Part shown: in pieces, positions 48,601 to 59,480 of the stretch
Layout of the letters: each line of letters begins with the position of its first letter
Position numbering within the stretch: the stretch's first letter is position 1
From: Erigeron canadensis
Lineage: Eukaryota; Streptophyta; Magnoliopsida; Asterales; Asteraceae
Assembly (NCBI RefSeq): GCF_010389155.1
Contig: NC_057768.1
Location: 3,470,501 to 3,534,500, forward strand
DNA: 64,000 nucleotides
Direction of reading: 5' to 3'
The notes under the pieces: model-generated
Told to the model about the DNA's origin: nothing
The model's input: the letters and a program-made list of their open reading frames with translations, nothing else
Database searches by the model: none
Made by a program: the position numbers and the translations under genes

Positions 48601-51077
48601 ACCAACAAAACTTAAATTCCAATTCAGCCCCCTTAGACCTCAATTCCTGGCTATGCCACTGTTAATACTCGATCCATCCCAAAATAAGTGTCCAGTTCTC
48701 TATTTCAGTTTACAGCAAAATAAATGTCCACTTCCAACATCATTTCTAATATTAAATTTCGCGTTTTATCCTTGATACACTTTTCCCCAAGAAATGTTAC
48801 GTTTGGTTGGATATGTTGGAAGGTGTGACATGTGGTATGTTTCCGTTACTTTAATCTATTTTTAATGTAGCTATGTGATACTCGGCGCGGTCAGGTATGG
48901 TTACTTACCTTTTACACTATACTATTCTTTCCCCGTTTTGCCAGAGGTCCTTATGGAATCAGTCTCCTTTTGGTAGAGAAAGACTATCTACATCTTACCT
49001 CCCTCATACCCTGTTTTGGCAGGGATTGGGTATTGTTGTTGTCAGTGTTGCAAATATCGGCCATATCAGCCGATATATCGGATGTTGGCCTTCAAACGAA
49101 ACGAAAAATGGGTTCGGGCCAACTTCTCGCGTTGGTCAAATTTCGGTCAACCTCGACACTTATCAGTCAATATCGCCAATTTCCGTCAATTTCGGTCAAA
49201 AAAAAAGTTGACTTTTTTTAATTTTAAAAACCAGTTAAAACAACATAATTAGGGTTTCTGATTTCCATAGTTCCATTCACTGCTTTCTCTTCACTCTTTT
49301 TTTGAAAGGTATGTAAACTTATGTCAAATTATATATATTGTTAGTATACATATAAATTTTAGATAAATTCCTTTATAGCTTAGGGGATCCGATATATCAC
49401 TTATCGGGGGTCGGCCAAAACAATACCGAAAGCGATATTTACAACCTTGGTTGTTGTATATTTCCTACTACATATTGGTAATGACTAATCATCTCCATAA
49501 AATTTGTATTTTTTTTACTCACATACAATTTAGTTTGGGATCAGGGAGTCGTGTATATATATAGGGGAAGTGATGTTAGTACCACATAACTTGATTAATT
49601 TACCACAACTATGCATTAACTATTTGTAGATTATGTTGTAATACTTGTATTGTGTGGTAGATTAATCAACTTGTGTGGGTACAAATATCACTTCCCTATA
49701 TATAGGGAAGATTCCTGTGTGAAGCCCCTAGAATGTGAAGGGTGCAAAGTGCTTGGATCTCCCCCATTTTCATCTTTTACTACTTCCCTCTAGTTCCCCA
49801 CCACTACCACTGCCCTTCTTTGGGTGATAGTTCATCATGTTTCAACTCCTTCTGCTATAGATAGAAACCACGAAGGGAGAAGAACATCATCAAGTTCCTT
49901 TTTTCCGGGATTTTGGCTACCTATAGGCAAAAGAATTAGACTTTTCTGACTATTCATAGGCGAACGAATTAGGCTTTTGAGAAGGACTAAGCAGCAATCT
50001 CAGTGAAACGTGAGAGGCTCATTGCGTACGAGCTTTCTAACTGAACTTGACTTACCCATCAAAGGAACGACTTACATGGTTCAGGTTTCTGGTTGAGTAC
50101 CTATCTCTGCCTTCTACCATTCATACATTGATCTATCATTCCATACCGGATTTCTGATATATCTCTCTTTTTGATCCGGATTCCGTATCTCTCTTTCTCA
50201 TATTTGACTGATTTTGTACGCTCATGCCTAATCCTCTTGACAAGACTATCTATGCCTATCTTTCAATCCGGATTTTATATTATATCCCTCTCTAACCTCT
50301 TCAAGGCATGGGAACCCGCAAAGGAGAGGCTAGCGGCGAAAGTAGATTGATAGGGGGTCACCCGGCTCTTTCTAACAAAAGGTCGGCCTATCCTATCACT
50401 TAATCTTTCTAAGGAGCTAGAGCATGGGAAACCTCTTAGAATAAACTAGGCCTTCTGAAGCATACCTTGCATCGTCTAATGCCCCCCGCCAAATCATGAT
50501 TGAATGTCTCATTATCCTCTTTCTTCTTTCTCGTCTTAAGAAATCAATAAGGGGTAGCTGGTGGAGGTGACAAGTCATAGAGGTGATGGGGTTATCTAAC
50601 TACGCTCAGCCACCATGGCTCCGCGGATGGAAGTGCTAACATACAACTTAACTATCACTGAACTAAGATGTATGTCAGTAATAGTTAAGTTGTATGCTAG
50701 TACTTCTTAACTATTACTAACTTACACGAGTTTTTTACTAATGAATGCACGGTTACTATCCTAGTTCTACTAGATACTATGTGATTAGTTACATATTTAG
50801 AAGATGGACCAATCATAGAAACAATTACAATTACTGTTAACTAATTTACTATTTACTATAGCAACTAGAATATAAAAGAAATTAACTGAGACAGATAGAG
50901 AGAAAGTAAGTACACGGCACGTTCGTTATGTTTTCCAGCTTTCCAGTAAGCATAAGCCATTGTAAACTGATATAAATCCGTCAGTAACGGCGTTACCATT
51001 GGGTTTGTGGGCCCGCCTATTTTATCATCATCATCGTCATCTTTAACGTCCCCGTTAACTTCTGGTTTCATCTCCAT
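42660..51077 (-). CDS. NAPRT: Nicotinate phosphoribosyltransferase (15 exons)
   Basis: Converts nicotinate plus PRPP (with ATP) to nicotinate mononucleotide in NAD salvage (Preiss-Handler route), probably cytosolic. Exons: 51077-50914, 47720-47573, 46802-46683, 46596-46462, 46373-46312, 46089-46014, 45841-45740, 45528-45412, 45144-45086, 44952-44778, 44674-44540, 44471-44373, 44073-43965, 43862-43750, 42737-42660; 563 aa with consistent phases, about family length. Recognisable parts: [101 protein letters not shown] and the C-terminus [12 protein letters not shown]. Exon 1 encodes an acidic DDDDDD run. The exon 14 acceptor is set by homology (weak pyrimidine tract). Intron 1 (3.2 kb) is swollen by transposons; others carry SINEs and a LINE tail. 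The gene appears intact. Confidence 0.96.
43528..43681 (-). mobile_element. tRNA-derived SINE copy 2 (NAPRT intron 14)
   Basis: Minus strand: A-box-like GGATGATGAGTGGTC, a good B box GGTTCGAGTCC, then a body ending CCAGTGGGATTCAGTATTG and TTGTT, as in plant SINE tails. AATCATT occurs at 43521 and 43682, a possible 7-bp target duplication. Sense to the NAPRT gene. A different subfamily from the 47-kb copy in the 3' part. Confidence 0.75.
44197..44353 (+). mobile_element. 157-bp LINE 3' tail with 17-bp target duplication
   Basis: The insert ends TTTAGTAATAAAAATGTTTG and an A-rich tail, as plant L1-type LINE 3' ends do. It is bracketed by the exact duplication AATAACTGAAGCAGCTT at 44180-44196 and 44354-44370. 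The second copy lies two bases from the exon 12 donor of NAPRT, so the insertion landed at the edge of the splice site but left it intact. Heavily 5'-truncated, antisense to NAPRT. Confidence 0.88.
47261..47512 (-). mobile_element. tRNA-derived SINE copy 3 (NAPRT intron 2)
   Basis: About 252 bp flanked by the 11-bp duplication AACCTTAGTAA at 47250-47260 and 47513-47523. On the minus strand the head reads GGTTGGATCAAGTGGTTAAC (A box) and GGGTTTGATCC (B box), followed by a body with GGCTGTCTACATCTCAACC and a T-rich end. Pol III-type SINE, sense to the NAPRT gene, inside its second intron. Confidence 0.9.
48667..48800 (+). mobile_element. Possible Stowaway-like MITE end
   Basis: TACTCGATCCATCCCAAAAT followed by AAGTGTCC resembles a Stowaway terminus with one TA. 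The opposite terminus is not evident, so this is a fragment or a diverged copy. Lies in NAPRT intron 1. Confidence 0.4.
49043..49449. mobile_element. Non-autonomous hAT-type element, copy B
   Basis: A 407-bp element inside NAPRT intron 1. Left terminus CAGTGTTGCAAATATCGG; right terminus read backwards CAAGGTTGTAAATATCGC. The 8-bp duplication GTTGTTGT flanks it exactly (49035-49042, 49450-49457). TATCGG/CCGATA motifs are repeated near both ends. Terminus similar to element C (CAAGGTTGTAAA), so both may be mobilised by one transposase family. Confidence 0.92.
49556..49704. mobile_element. Fold-back MITE-like palindrome
   Basis: Two arms of about 45 bases (49564-49608 and 49652-49696) are inverted copies: GGGGAAGTGATGTTAGTACC on the left pairs with GGGTACAAATATCACTTCCC on the right with few mismatches, and the pairing continues through TGATTAATTTACCACA/TGTGGTAGATTAATCA. 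TATATA flanks both ends, which hides any target duplication. Confidence 0.8.
49730..50585. other. Candidate organelle-derived insert in NAPRT intron 1
   Basis: About 850 bp of distinctly more balanced base composition than the AT-rich surroundings, with phrases such as GGGGGTCACCCGGCTCTTTC and GAGGCTAGCGGCGAAAGTAG that look like plant mitochondrial spacer DNA. No gene is recognised in it. Judged from composition and style only. Confidence 0.35.
50640..50696. other. Near-perfect 22-bp-arm hairpin
   Basis: The arm 50640-50661 (CATACAACTTAACTAT...) is the reverse complement of 50675-50696 except for one position that would pair as G-U or A-C; the loop is 13 bases. Lies in NAPRT intron 1 about 220 bp from exon 1. 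Could be a tiny MITE or a small-RNA-type precursor. Confidence 0.85.
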
Positions 51078-51424
51078 TCTCTCTCTGTGTGAGTGTGTTT
51101 GTGTATTTGAGATGAGATATAAAAAGTAGCGGGTCTGTAACTAGATATATATATATAGAATCGAAGAAAGTAAAAGTGGGGGCTGGCCGGAATATAGTGG
51201 CGGCGACGTCGCCGATACGTGGGCACCGATTCTATTCTTTAGTAATTGCTTTATTTACTAGTGACTACTGAATTTTGATTTTTCTTGTTTGATAATTTTT
51301 GCTTGTTTAGTTATTGGAAACACTCTTTTTATTTTTATTTTATTTTTTTTAAAAAGATTAAAAATTAAGTAACATGATTAAATTAAAGTTTTTTAAAAAA
51401 AAAAATTAAGCCTTGCACGTATCC

Positions 51425-51560
51425 TAGGCAATGAGATGTTGACCATGAGTCGTTACAAATATTTGGAGGAAAAAACCCCAAGGTTTGTTATCCTTAAGGA
51501 TAGAACTCAAGACTTTGAGTAAAACATGGAATGCCTCTAACCAGTTGGATTAGTCATCAT
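51425..51560 (-). repeat. SINE-like segment
   Basis: Minus strand carries TAATCCAACTGGTTAGAGGC, which fits an A box, and TCTTGAGTTCTATCC, which fits a B box, at tRNA-like spacing. No clear ends. Confidence 0.4.
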
Positions 51561-52242
51561 TAGCAATTCAGATATTCTATACTTATACTCCGTACATGTT
51601 TTATATCCATCTTTCATTTCCATCACCTTCCACATCAATCTTCAACATGTTTCTAGTATTTAACGTACGGAAAAAAAGGTATTCGCGTGTTGCGGCGGTG
51701 ATGAAGGTGATGGCGGGATGGTGATGTAATGGCGGTGGCGGCGATGGGGTGATCTACCCGACGGGCACCACCCGTAACCGTACAGGTTCCGCCATCGGAT
51801 TTAAATATTCTTCAAAAGTATATCAAATGACCTCTCTAATATGCATGTACAAAATCTTTGAGTCAGATCTATATATCATGTCAAACTCGAGCTTGAGTTG
51901 ATTATTAGACTTGAAAATTGATTGGAGTGTAATAAAAATTCGTTATCCAATGTTTCGAAAAGATTTATATTCATTTTATGGTTCAAACCAAACATTGATC
52001 CGCCTTTTTTTGTTGTTGTTTTTTTTTTTTTCAATTATCAAGTTTGATTTCTTAAAACTAACCTATACTTTCAAACTTAGTTTAGTTTGTTTCTATAATC
52101 AAAACAAGTCAAAGTCAATATCAATAGGAGGGGATTCTCTAAAAAATTTTAGGAGATCTTGACCATTAAATTTTAATTGAATGTCAAATTTCAAAAATTA
52201 TCTTTGAATCTTGATATTTGACTATAATTCAATGGTCAGGAG

Positions 52243-52446
52243 ACAATGAATTTTAGATCAACTGGTTGAAGTCATCTCTGGTTTTACTTCAGGTCATGAG
52301 TTCGACTTTCTATGGTGACACGGAGGTTTTTCTATTGAATCATCCGCAACAACTTATGGTATAATCTGAGTTTTACCATTATACAGTGAGGTTTCTCCAA
52401 ATGTCGAATACAGATTGACAGTTAAAAAAAAAAAAAAACAATGTCG
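52243..52446 (+). mobile_element. SINE-like element with A tail
   Basis: Plus strand: A-box-like TAGATCAACTGGTTG, B-box-like CATGAGTTCGACTTTC, a 3' body and a 15-base A run (52423-52438). ACAATG at 52243 and again right after the tail may be a short target duplication. Confidence 0.6.
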
Positions 52447-52970
52447 TGAATGAATAGTTATTAGGATTTTATTTGCTATTATAACTTAATAAACTTATTT
52501 AATCTATTAAATGAATTAAAAATGTTTGATTTTGAACTTAGTAAACAAAAACCTACGAAAGAAACATTGTGGATTTATTTGCATATTGCAACATTAGTTT
52601 TTGATTTAGTCCATACTTAATTTATTTATCTCTTTAATCACTTTATTAACATTTAATGATCGGAAAAATATAAACGAGCCTTTAGTATAATCTTTAAAAA
52701 CAATTGACATTTTACATGTTGGCACTTCCAATATATTAGACATTAAGTAAAGTAATTATGCCCCTTGTTAAATCGTTATACGTTTAGTGTGTACACGATG
52801 AGTAAACTCTATTTGATAAGACTTAGTTTTTGAGCTTTAGCTCACTAGTTGAAAAGATCATTGCATGAACTCTTATGTTCAGGTCTTGAGGAGAACATAG
52901 GAATTAGTCAATTAGGTTCTTTTATAAGGATTTGGCTTGAGTATAACTAGATTCAGTCTAAGGGAGCAAG

Positions 52971-53064
52971 GTTTACCCTATTAATCGTCGTGTCTTCGAG
53001 CGAATTAGTAGGGGAAAGTTTACCCTATTAATCGACGTGCCTTCGGGAGGATTAGTAAGGGGTT
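52971..53064. repeat. 47-bp imperfect tandem duplication
   Basis: GTTTACCCTATTAATCG starts at 52971 and again at 53018; the units differ at several positions. It lies in a segment (52820-53160) whose left part has a tRNA-like TAGCTCACTAGTTG, so this may be a SINE with a duplicated body. Confidence 0.75.
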
Positions 53065-55189
53065 TCCCTCCTATCGGGTATTTGAAATAAACATTTCTAC
53101 TTCGTAAAAGTTCTCTAGCACGGACCCGGTTAAAACAACGTATAGACCTCTTGCTGTCGAATCACGACACGAATTTTCCAGCGAAATTAACCTTTAAAAA
53201 AAAAACTTAATATATAAAAAGTTAAAGAAACTATGACAAGACTTTCTCAATAACTTTAACGGAACTGTTATTTCTAACATGTGTTTCCTAATCACAAAGT
53301 TAGCAATCTTAGTTCGTTAATATCACATTTATCCAATAACTTCAAGTATATTGCATAGTACTCGTAATTGCTAATTGATAATAACTGATAAGTATCAAGC
53401 TTTTCTTTAGAAAGCAAAAGATGCAGCATGATTTTTTGGCTGCAAATGTGAGACTTATTGTAACAATTACCATTACCCCCTCGGGATATCGAAGAGGCAT
53501 GATACGACAACTCCAAAACAAAAATTAAAAAGGTGAGTGTCCCTTTGATTATTTATATTAGTATAATAACATATGGATTATAATCACATTGAGCCTCTAT
53601 TTTTTGCATTGAGAAAATATTATGTTGATCATTCTCATTTCTCAACCATGATTTTAAATAGATATGTATTGATTTTATGCAATTTCATTCATAATATAAG
53701 TTAAGGTAATTATCTTGTATCATACCTGTATCGTGTTATTTCACATAAAACAATCATTTATAAATTTTAATTTTTTTCAAACAGCAAAATAATATTAATA
53801 CCTTAAATGACCGCATAGCAAGGTGCTAGAGATCAACAACATAACCTAGAGATACAATTAGTGAGAACACTCAAACAGAAATAAAAGAAATACCCAAAAC
53901 ACTAATAAAGATGGGGATCTAAGAGGCACCACCCATTCAAATTCAATTCTAAACTTTCAATTCTATAATCCTTTATAAAATATATTGAACTCTCTATTTT
54001 AGAAAATTCAGCAATTTGTTTCAATATAACCATATTCCTCCTAATTCACACATTATCTCTAATTCTATATCTCTAAACACAATCAGACAAACACCTTACC
54101 AAGATCTAACACACAGTCACTTATTTATCTTAATTCTATTTACACACACATATTGATTCCTGCTCCACTGTTTTATATTATCATCACCGTTAATCGTCGC
54201 AACGTGTTGGTGCAGTGTTCATTATTTTGTTTATTTTCGGTCTTGTTTTTTCTTAGTTTTTATGCCCATCCAAAGAAGTTGGTCCCAAAAACCACTTTTT
54301 CGTGTAGTAAGTTGTCCTCAGTGTCATCACGTGTGTGATAAGATAATGTGGCGATCAAAAAATATTATCCCCTCTCTTGGTTTTCGGCTGAGGCTAAAAA
54401 GAAAACGAAGGAAACGGAATGAAAATCATTGGCTGTGCTGTGTGAATGTGGGCATGTGGCGATGTTGGGCCTGTTGCCTCATGGCCCAAAACCAAAAAAG
54501 AAAAAACAAAACGGAAGTCCAAAAGGCCTGCGTGAATAATATTTTGTGTCTCAAGTGTGCTGTGTAATTTTTTTGCTATCCGTGTAAGGAAGCAGCCCAA
54601 AATAATAAAAATCCCCTCAAATTAACAAGTAGAACTATGAGAAGGAAAAAGTACTAATAGAACTACGAGAAGGAAAAAGTACTAACCCTTCGCCTTTCAA
54701 AATATTGCGTATATAGAGATAGTCAGTCTTGACTTATCTCAAGCAATGCCCAAAGAGTCTCATTTTTTTCTTGGTCGGACCAAGCAAGCCTACTATTTCT
54801 TTTAAGTCTTTCCTAATTTTTAGAGCAAGAAACCAGATAACACAAAGAAAGCAGCCATCGATTTTTTGATTTGTTATGATTTTTGTTTACCCTTTCTCCA
54901 TGTCGTAACTAACTTTATCTTGAATTTACTGGAAGATCATTACTTCACTAGTTCACTAGCATAACATTTTAAGCCGTGTTTGTATGTGTGTTTATTTCAA
55001 CTCCTGTTTTTAGCTCCAAAATATCAATGCATTATGATTAACCTGCAACCTACAAAATGTTTATTATGCAAATACAGAAATACTTATGATAAGTAACCAA
55101 AATACACAAATTTGAGTCAAAATGAATGAGCTAACAAATATTCATGTAAAAAAATATGTATAGCTTAAGCTAATATTAGTTATGCATAC

Positions 55190-58100
55190 TTAATCTCTAT
55201 ATTAAATAAAAAAGGATTGTTATGATATCATCATTTATAAAAATAACTTGCTTCTCACCTTTCAATTCTTTCTTGATATTTAGTTTTTTTTATTTAATTT
55301 ACATATGATGTCATAAATATTTTCATTTTTTAAAATTTATTGAATTTTTATTTTTTTTTATGATGTTAATTTTTAAAAAATGTTTTAATTTCTTTTAAAA
55401 ACTCTAATAATTTATACATGATCTTTAAGTTCCATCATCTAAATAATTTTGTAATAACAGATTTTTAAACTATCTTCATATTATGCGAGTTAATAAGTTA
55501 ATTATAAGGTATACTACTTCGATGTTATGAGTACCGTTTGATTGTTTCAACTTTTGTGGCGAATATATGTTATTATAAAACTTTTATTAATATACCCGGA
55601 TTAATTAGCTAGTATTTTATTAATTAAGGATTGATGAATATAATACAACGAAGCTATTTAATAAACTCAAAATAACATGTGTCATTTAGAAAATGTACCA
55701 CATGTCTTTAAAATAATTGTTCAACGATGCTTTAATTATTATATATATCATAAAATTAAAATTCATATCTATTGTATTTTATGCAAAGATGAAGGTAACG
55801 GGACGGGTTAACTGAATTATAATCCATTAATATTAACAACTAGTATACTCGTATTATTTATTATCTCTAATAAATATTAAAAGAGAAACTTTAAATCAAA
55901 AATGAAGTAATCTAGACCATTTATTAAATTTCCTTCTTTCGTTATCCACCCTTAGATCAACATGATGACATCATATTTGATTTAACTTTCAATCAAATAC
56001 TCTTTTAGTCTTTCAACTATATATAAAATGCTCCAACAATACATATATTAATTAATGTTAATATTCTACTTATCTAATCATATTAAAGTTAATATGTCTA
56101 ATTCTTTTGTTACCCTTTTTGGCTATTAATCTCATATAACATGTATTATCTATCTTCTTCTTTTCTTTTCTTTTTTTAATTTTATTTGGATTTCATATTT
56201 GATTTTCTTATAAATCTTTGTATGGATTAATATTATATAAAAAAAAAGTTTATATTTTCTTGATTTGATATCAAATAGTGATTGTTTCAAAAAATTTCTT
56301 TCAAGTATTAACAATTATATGTAGAGTTTCTTGATTTGTGTCAAGTAATATTATGATCCATCTTCCATGATAATTTATTTTTCATAATTGATTTTCTTAC
56401 AAATAATTAATAACAAATAATGTTGTATTGGATTATAGTTTAAATTAACTTAAAGTATAACTATATACTCAGTTGATGATATATGATCAAGGTTGAAAAA
56501 TATAGTTATTATAGTTTAATGTGAATCATTTGAATGAGCTCCTCAGAGATATTTTGACATGCAATCATTATCATGATCTGAAAAATGTATGAGTTTTGTA
56601 CATTAACTACACATTAGCAAAAGAAAGATTAAATTTTTACTCTCAATTCACTATATATAATATCATGACAGATCAAGTTGTGTTTGATAAGGTGGCTCAC
56701 ATCAATGCATCCAAGAAATCTTGGAACAACCGGGTTAAAATCGTCTTACTTTGGAAGCAGGCGTATAACTACAACCCAACATTGTCCCATTTGAGTATCT
56801 CTTTGATGAAGGAGGCGTTACGAAAATCAATAACTTCGCTATAGAAAAAAGCACATGCCGTAATATGTAAAAAAAATTTGTGGATACCATGGATCCATCT
56901 TACATGCTTGTGCCTTATAACTTTGTGACTATACATCTATACGTAGTTAACTACATTCTTACATTGGGTCAAACTTTTTAACTTTCAACTCAATGGAAAA
57001 AAGCACATGTCGTAATATGTAAAAATATAATCATTTGTGATACTACATCGAAACTAATATACACTTGACAGATGGATGAGAAACCAATGTCAAACCTTAG
57101 TCTTTAAAGTTATATTTATGCTATGTTTGATTTATGAAAAAAATAATCGGTTAATTGTGATTGTTTCATAATTTACGAGTATTTATTATTGTGTCAGTTT
57201 ATATAGATTTTAAGTATTTTTTTTAATATCATTATGTTAGCTTTTTATACGTATAAACGTAATGTTTTTGTAAGTTGGTCCCGCGATAATCTTGTCTAGT
57301 AATAATAATATAATCGTTTGGAGAAAATATATTCGAAATTTAGAAATGGTTTAGTGGTCGAGAAATGGTATTTTAATCCGTCATGATTATGGTTGTGGAA
57401 GTTGGTAAAATGGATAGAATAAAGGTTGGTGAGGTCCCACTTATTATTTTTAACATAATTTTGTTTTTTCGGATATTGTAATTTCATGAAGGTCACAATC
57501 CTTTACCAACCCCCTCCTTATTAAATAAATAAACTAGAAATAATATCTGCACATGTTGTAATGGTTCATGGTTGAAGTGTATGTTTCGACAATCTAGCAT
57601 GTTATCCGTACATTGCAGTAAATATTATGGCACATGTTTGTTTGTGAACGATGTGTGTAAAATCATGTAAAGGAGCCGACATGTGTGAAAAAGAGAGTTT
57701 CGATGGCTACTATGTTTTAGATTTATGGATGTTTTTTATAAGGAAGATAGTTTAGACATTTCCCCCATATAACTTTTAATACGGGAGGTTATCCTTTTAT
57801 TATATAATATAGATACAGAAGTTACATAAACTAGAAATAATATATATCTACACATGTTGTGATGGTTCATGGTTGAAGTGTATGTTTCGACAATCATCGT
57901 TTTTTTTATTATCACTAGCATGTTAACCGCGCAATGTGGTGGTGGACGTATCGACGACGATGTGATGATGTAGACGACTGTTGGTAGTAGATGAAAACAA
58001 CGAGCAGTGTAGATAATAATTAATGTTAAAGTGATAGTATAAGTAAAAATATTTTAAGGTGTTCTAAGTAAAAGTATTACATCTTTTTCAACAATTTCAA

Positions 58101-59480
58101 AAATACAATGTTATTTTTTTATAATATAGTATAGATATAGATGTATATTTAAATTATATTTGTTGTTATTAATAGAAAATCTAGATATAATGTAGTTAAT
58201 TAAAGTGTTAAAATAAACATAAATAAAGAAATACACGCACTTAAATATTACTATAATTATTACTATCTTTCAATAACTATAAAAGAGCCACCTAAATTCT
58301 CTTTTAAAAAAACCACAACTATTAGATGAAAAGCAAAAACTAAATAATAACCATTAGATTGCTTTGATGACTTCATAGTCCTTATTTAGTTTTTACTACA
58401 TTAATAAATCTTATAATTGATTAATTAAATAATTAATCCAATCCTTTAATAACTAAAGTTGTTCCAAATTAGTACCTAATGACAATCACGTTCCTTCCCA
58501 CGCTTTTTTCTCTTTTTCAAAGTTTATTAATTATTATTAAATTTTTTTATTTTACAACAAATTATATTGGTTTTATTGATTTTTTAATGTTATTTTGGTT
58601 TTGCTTTCCTTGTTATGTTTTCATTTCTCAAGTTCAGATGGTTTAAAATTGTTTTTTTTTTTTTTGCAATATGTATACTTTTTTTCTATTTTCTTAATTG
58701 GTTAATTTTTATTTAATTTTTTTATATTAGTTTAAACAATTATATATTAGTTTTTATATATGGTTTGTTATACGTTAAATTTTGTTTCAATTTACTACTT
58801 ATATTTTGAAATGACGCCTATGTATTATCGAAAATATGCACACACATTTGTAAGGTTATTACACATGCGTAGAACATTATTATCAAAAATTAAATGCACT
58901 TGTTTACACATATGTAAGTAAATAAATAGAGTCACTATATATAAAAATGTCACTACGTAACTTTCGGATGTGCAAGTGAATGAGTGAGTATTAAATAAAA
59001 TATGTGACTGATAATGATTTTCATGTTCTTTCGTAATTATAATAGTTTTTTTTAAGCTTAACCAATGTAATCAAATCAACTGCATATGCAATTAAGACAA
59101 CATATATTCTTATATTCACGAGTAATTCATAAGTTCCTTATAAAAAGTATAGATGTATGTAATTAAACAAAATATAAAACATACATGTAGTTTTGTTACA
59201 TTACAAATAAAAACTAAAACCGTTATTACTAAAATTGTAATTTTGTATATAAAACATTTATGATATCACATAATAAAACCGTTAAGATTATAAGATATGT
59301 TAATAAATAAGACTAACTATTTATATGGAGTAGATACAATAATTTTTAAAAAAATGATAACATCACTATTTTCAACATTTTTCATCTCAACATGTCAATA
59401 TTTGATATCATGAAAAGAATAACATGTCATTAATCATATATGTTCACCTGCGTATTACGCGGGTTAATAATCTAGTTAAA
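55190..59480. other. AT-rich region with Helitron-like signals
   Basis: No gene. Several segments resemble non-autonomous Helitron ends (see separate entry). A pair of direct repeats containing GGTTCATGGTTGAAGTGTAT lies near 57540-57597 and 57850-57897, about 300 bp apart. Confidence 0.4.
55864..59476 (+). mobile_element. Possible non-autonomous Helitron (3' end clear, 5' end guessed)
   Basis: The 3' end has the expected layout: hairpin CCTGCGTATTACGCGGG at 59447-59463, a short spacer, then CTAGT at 59472-59476 followed by T. A Helitron-style 5' end, A|TCTCTAATAAATATTAAAAG, occurs at 55864; a similar one may exist near 58255, so true length is uncertain. No Rep/helicase. Confidence 0.35.

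Larger units (their letters stand above)
51078..55189. other. Gene-free region upstream of NAPRT
   Basis: The first 150 bases hold the NAPRT leader (CT/GA-rich, with a TATATATATA run near 51150) and promoter by position. Beyond, no gene is seen. There is a GC-rich GGCGGTGGCGGCG patch at 51690-51780 and three SINE-like segments listed separately. Confidence 0.45.

Noticed and set aside
57910..57950. Minus-strand Helitron 3' end (CTAGT next to a CCGCGCAATGTGG hairpin)
   Set aside because: The hairpin is imperfect and the base after CTAGT is not T, so the boundary rule fails.
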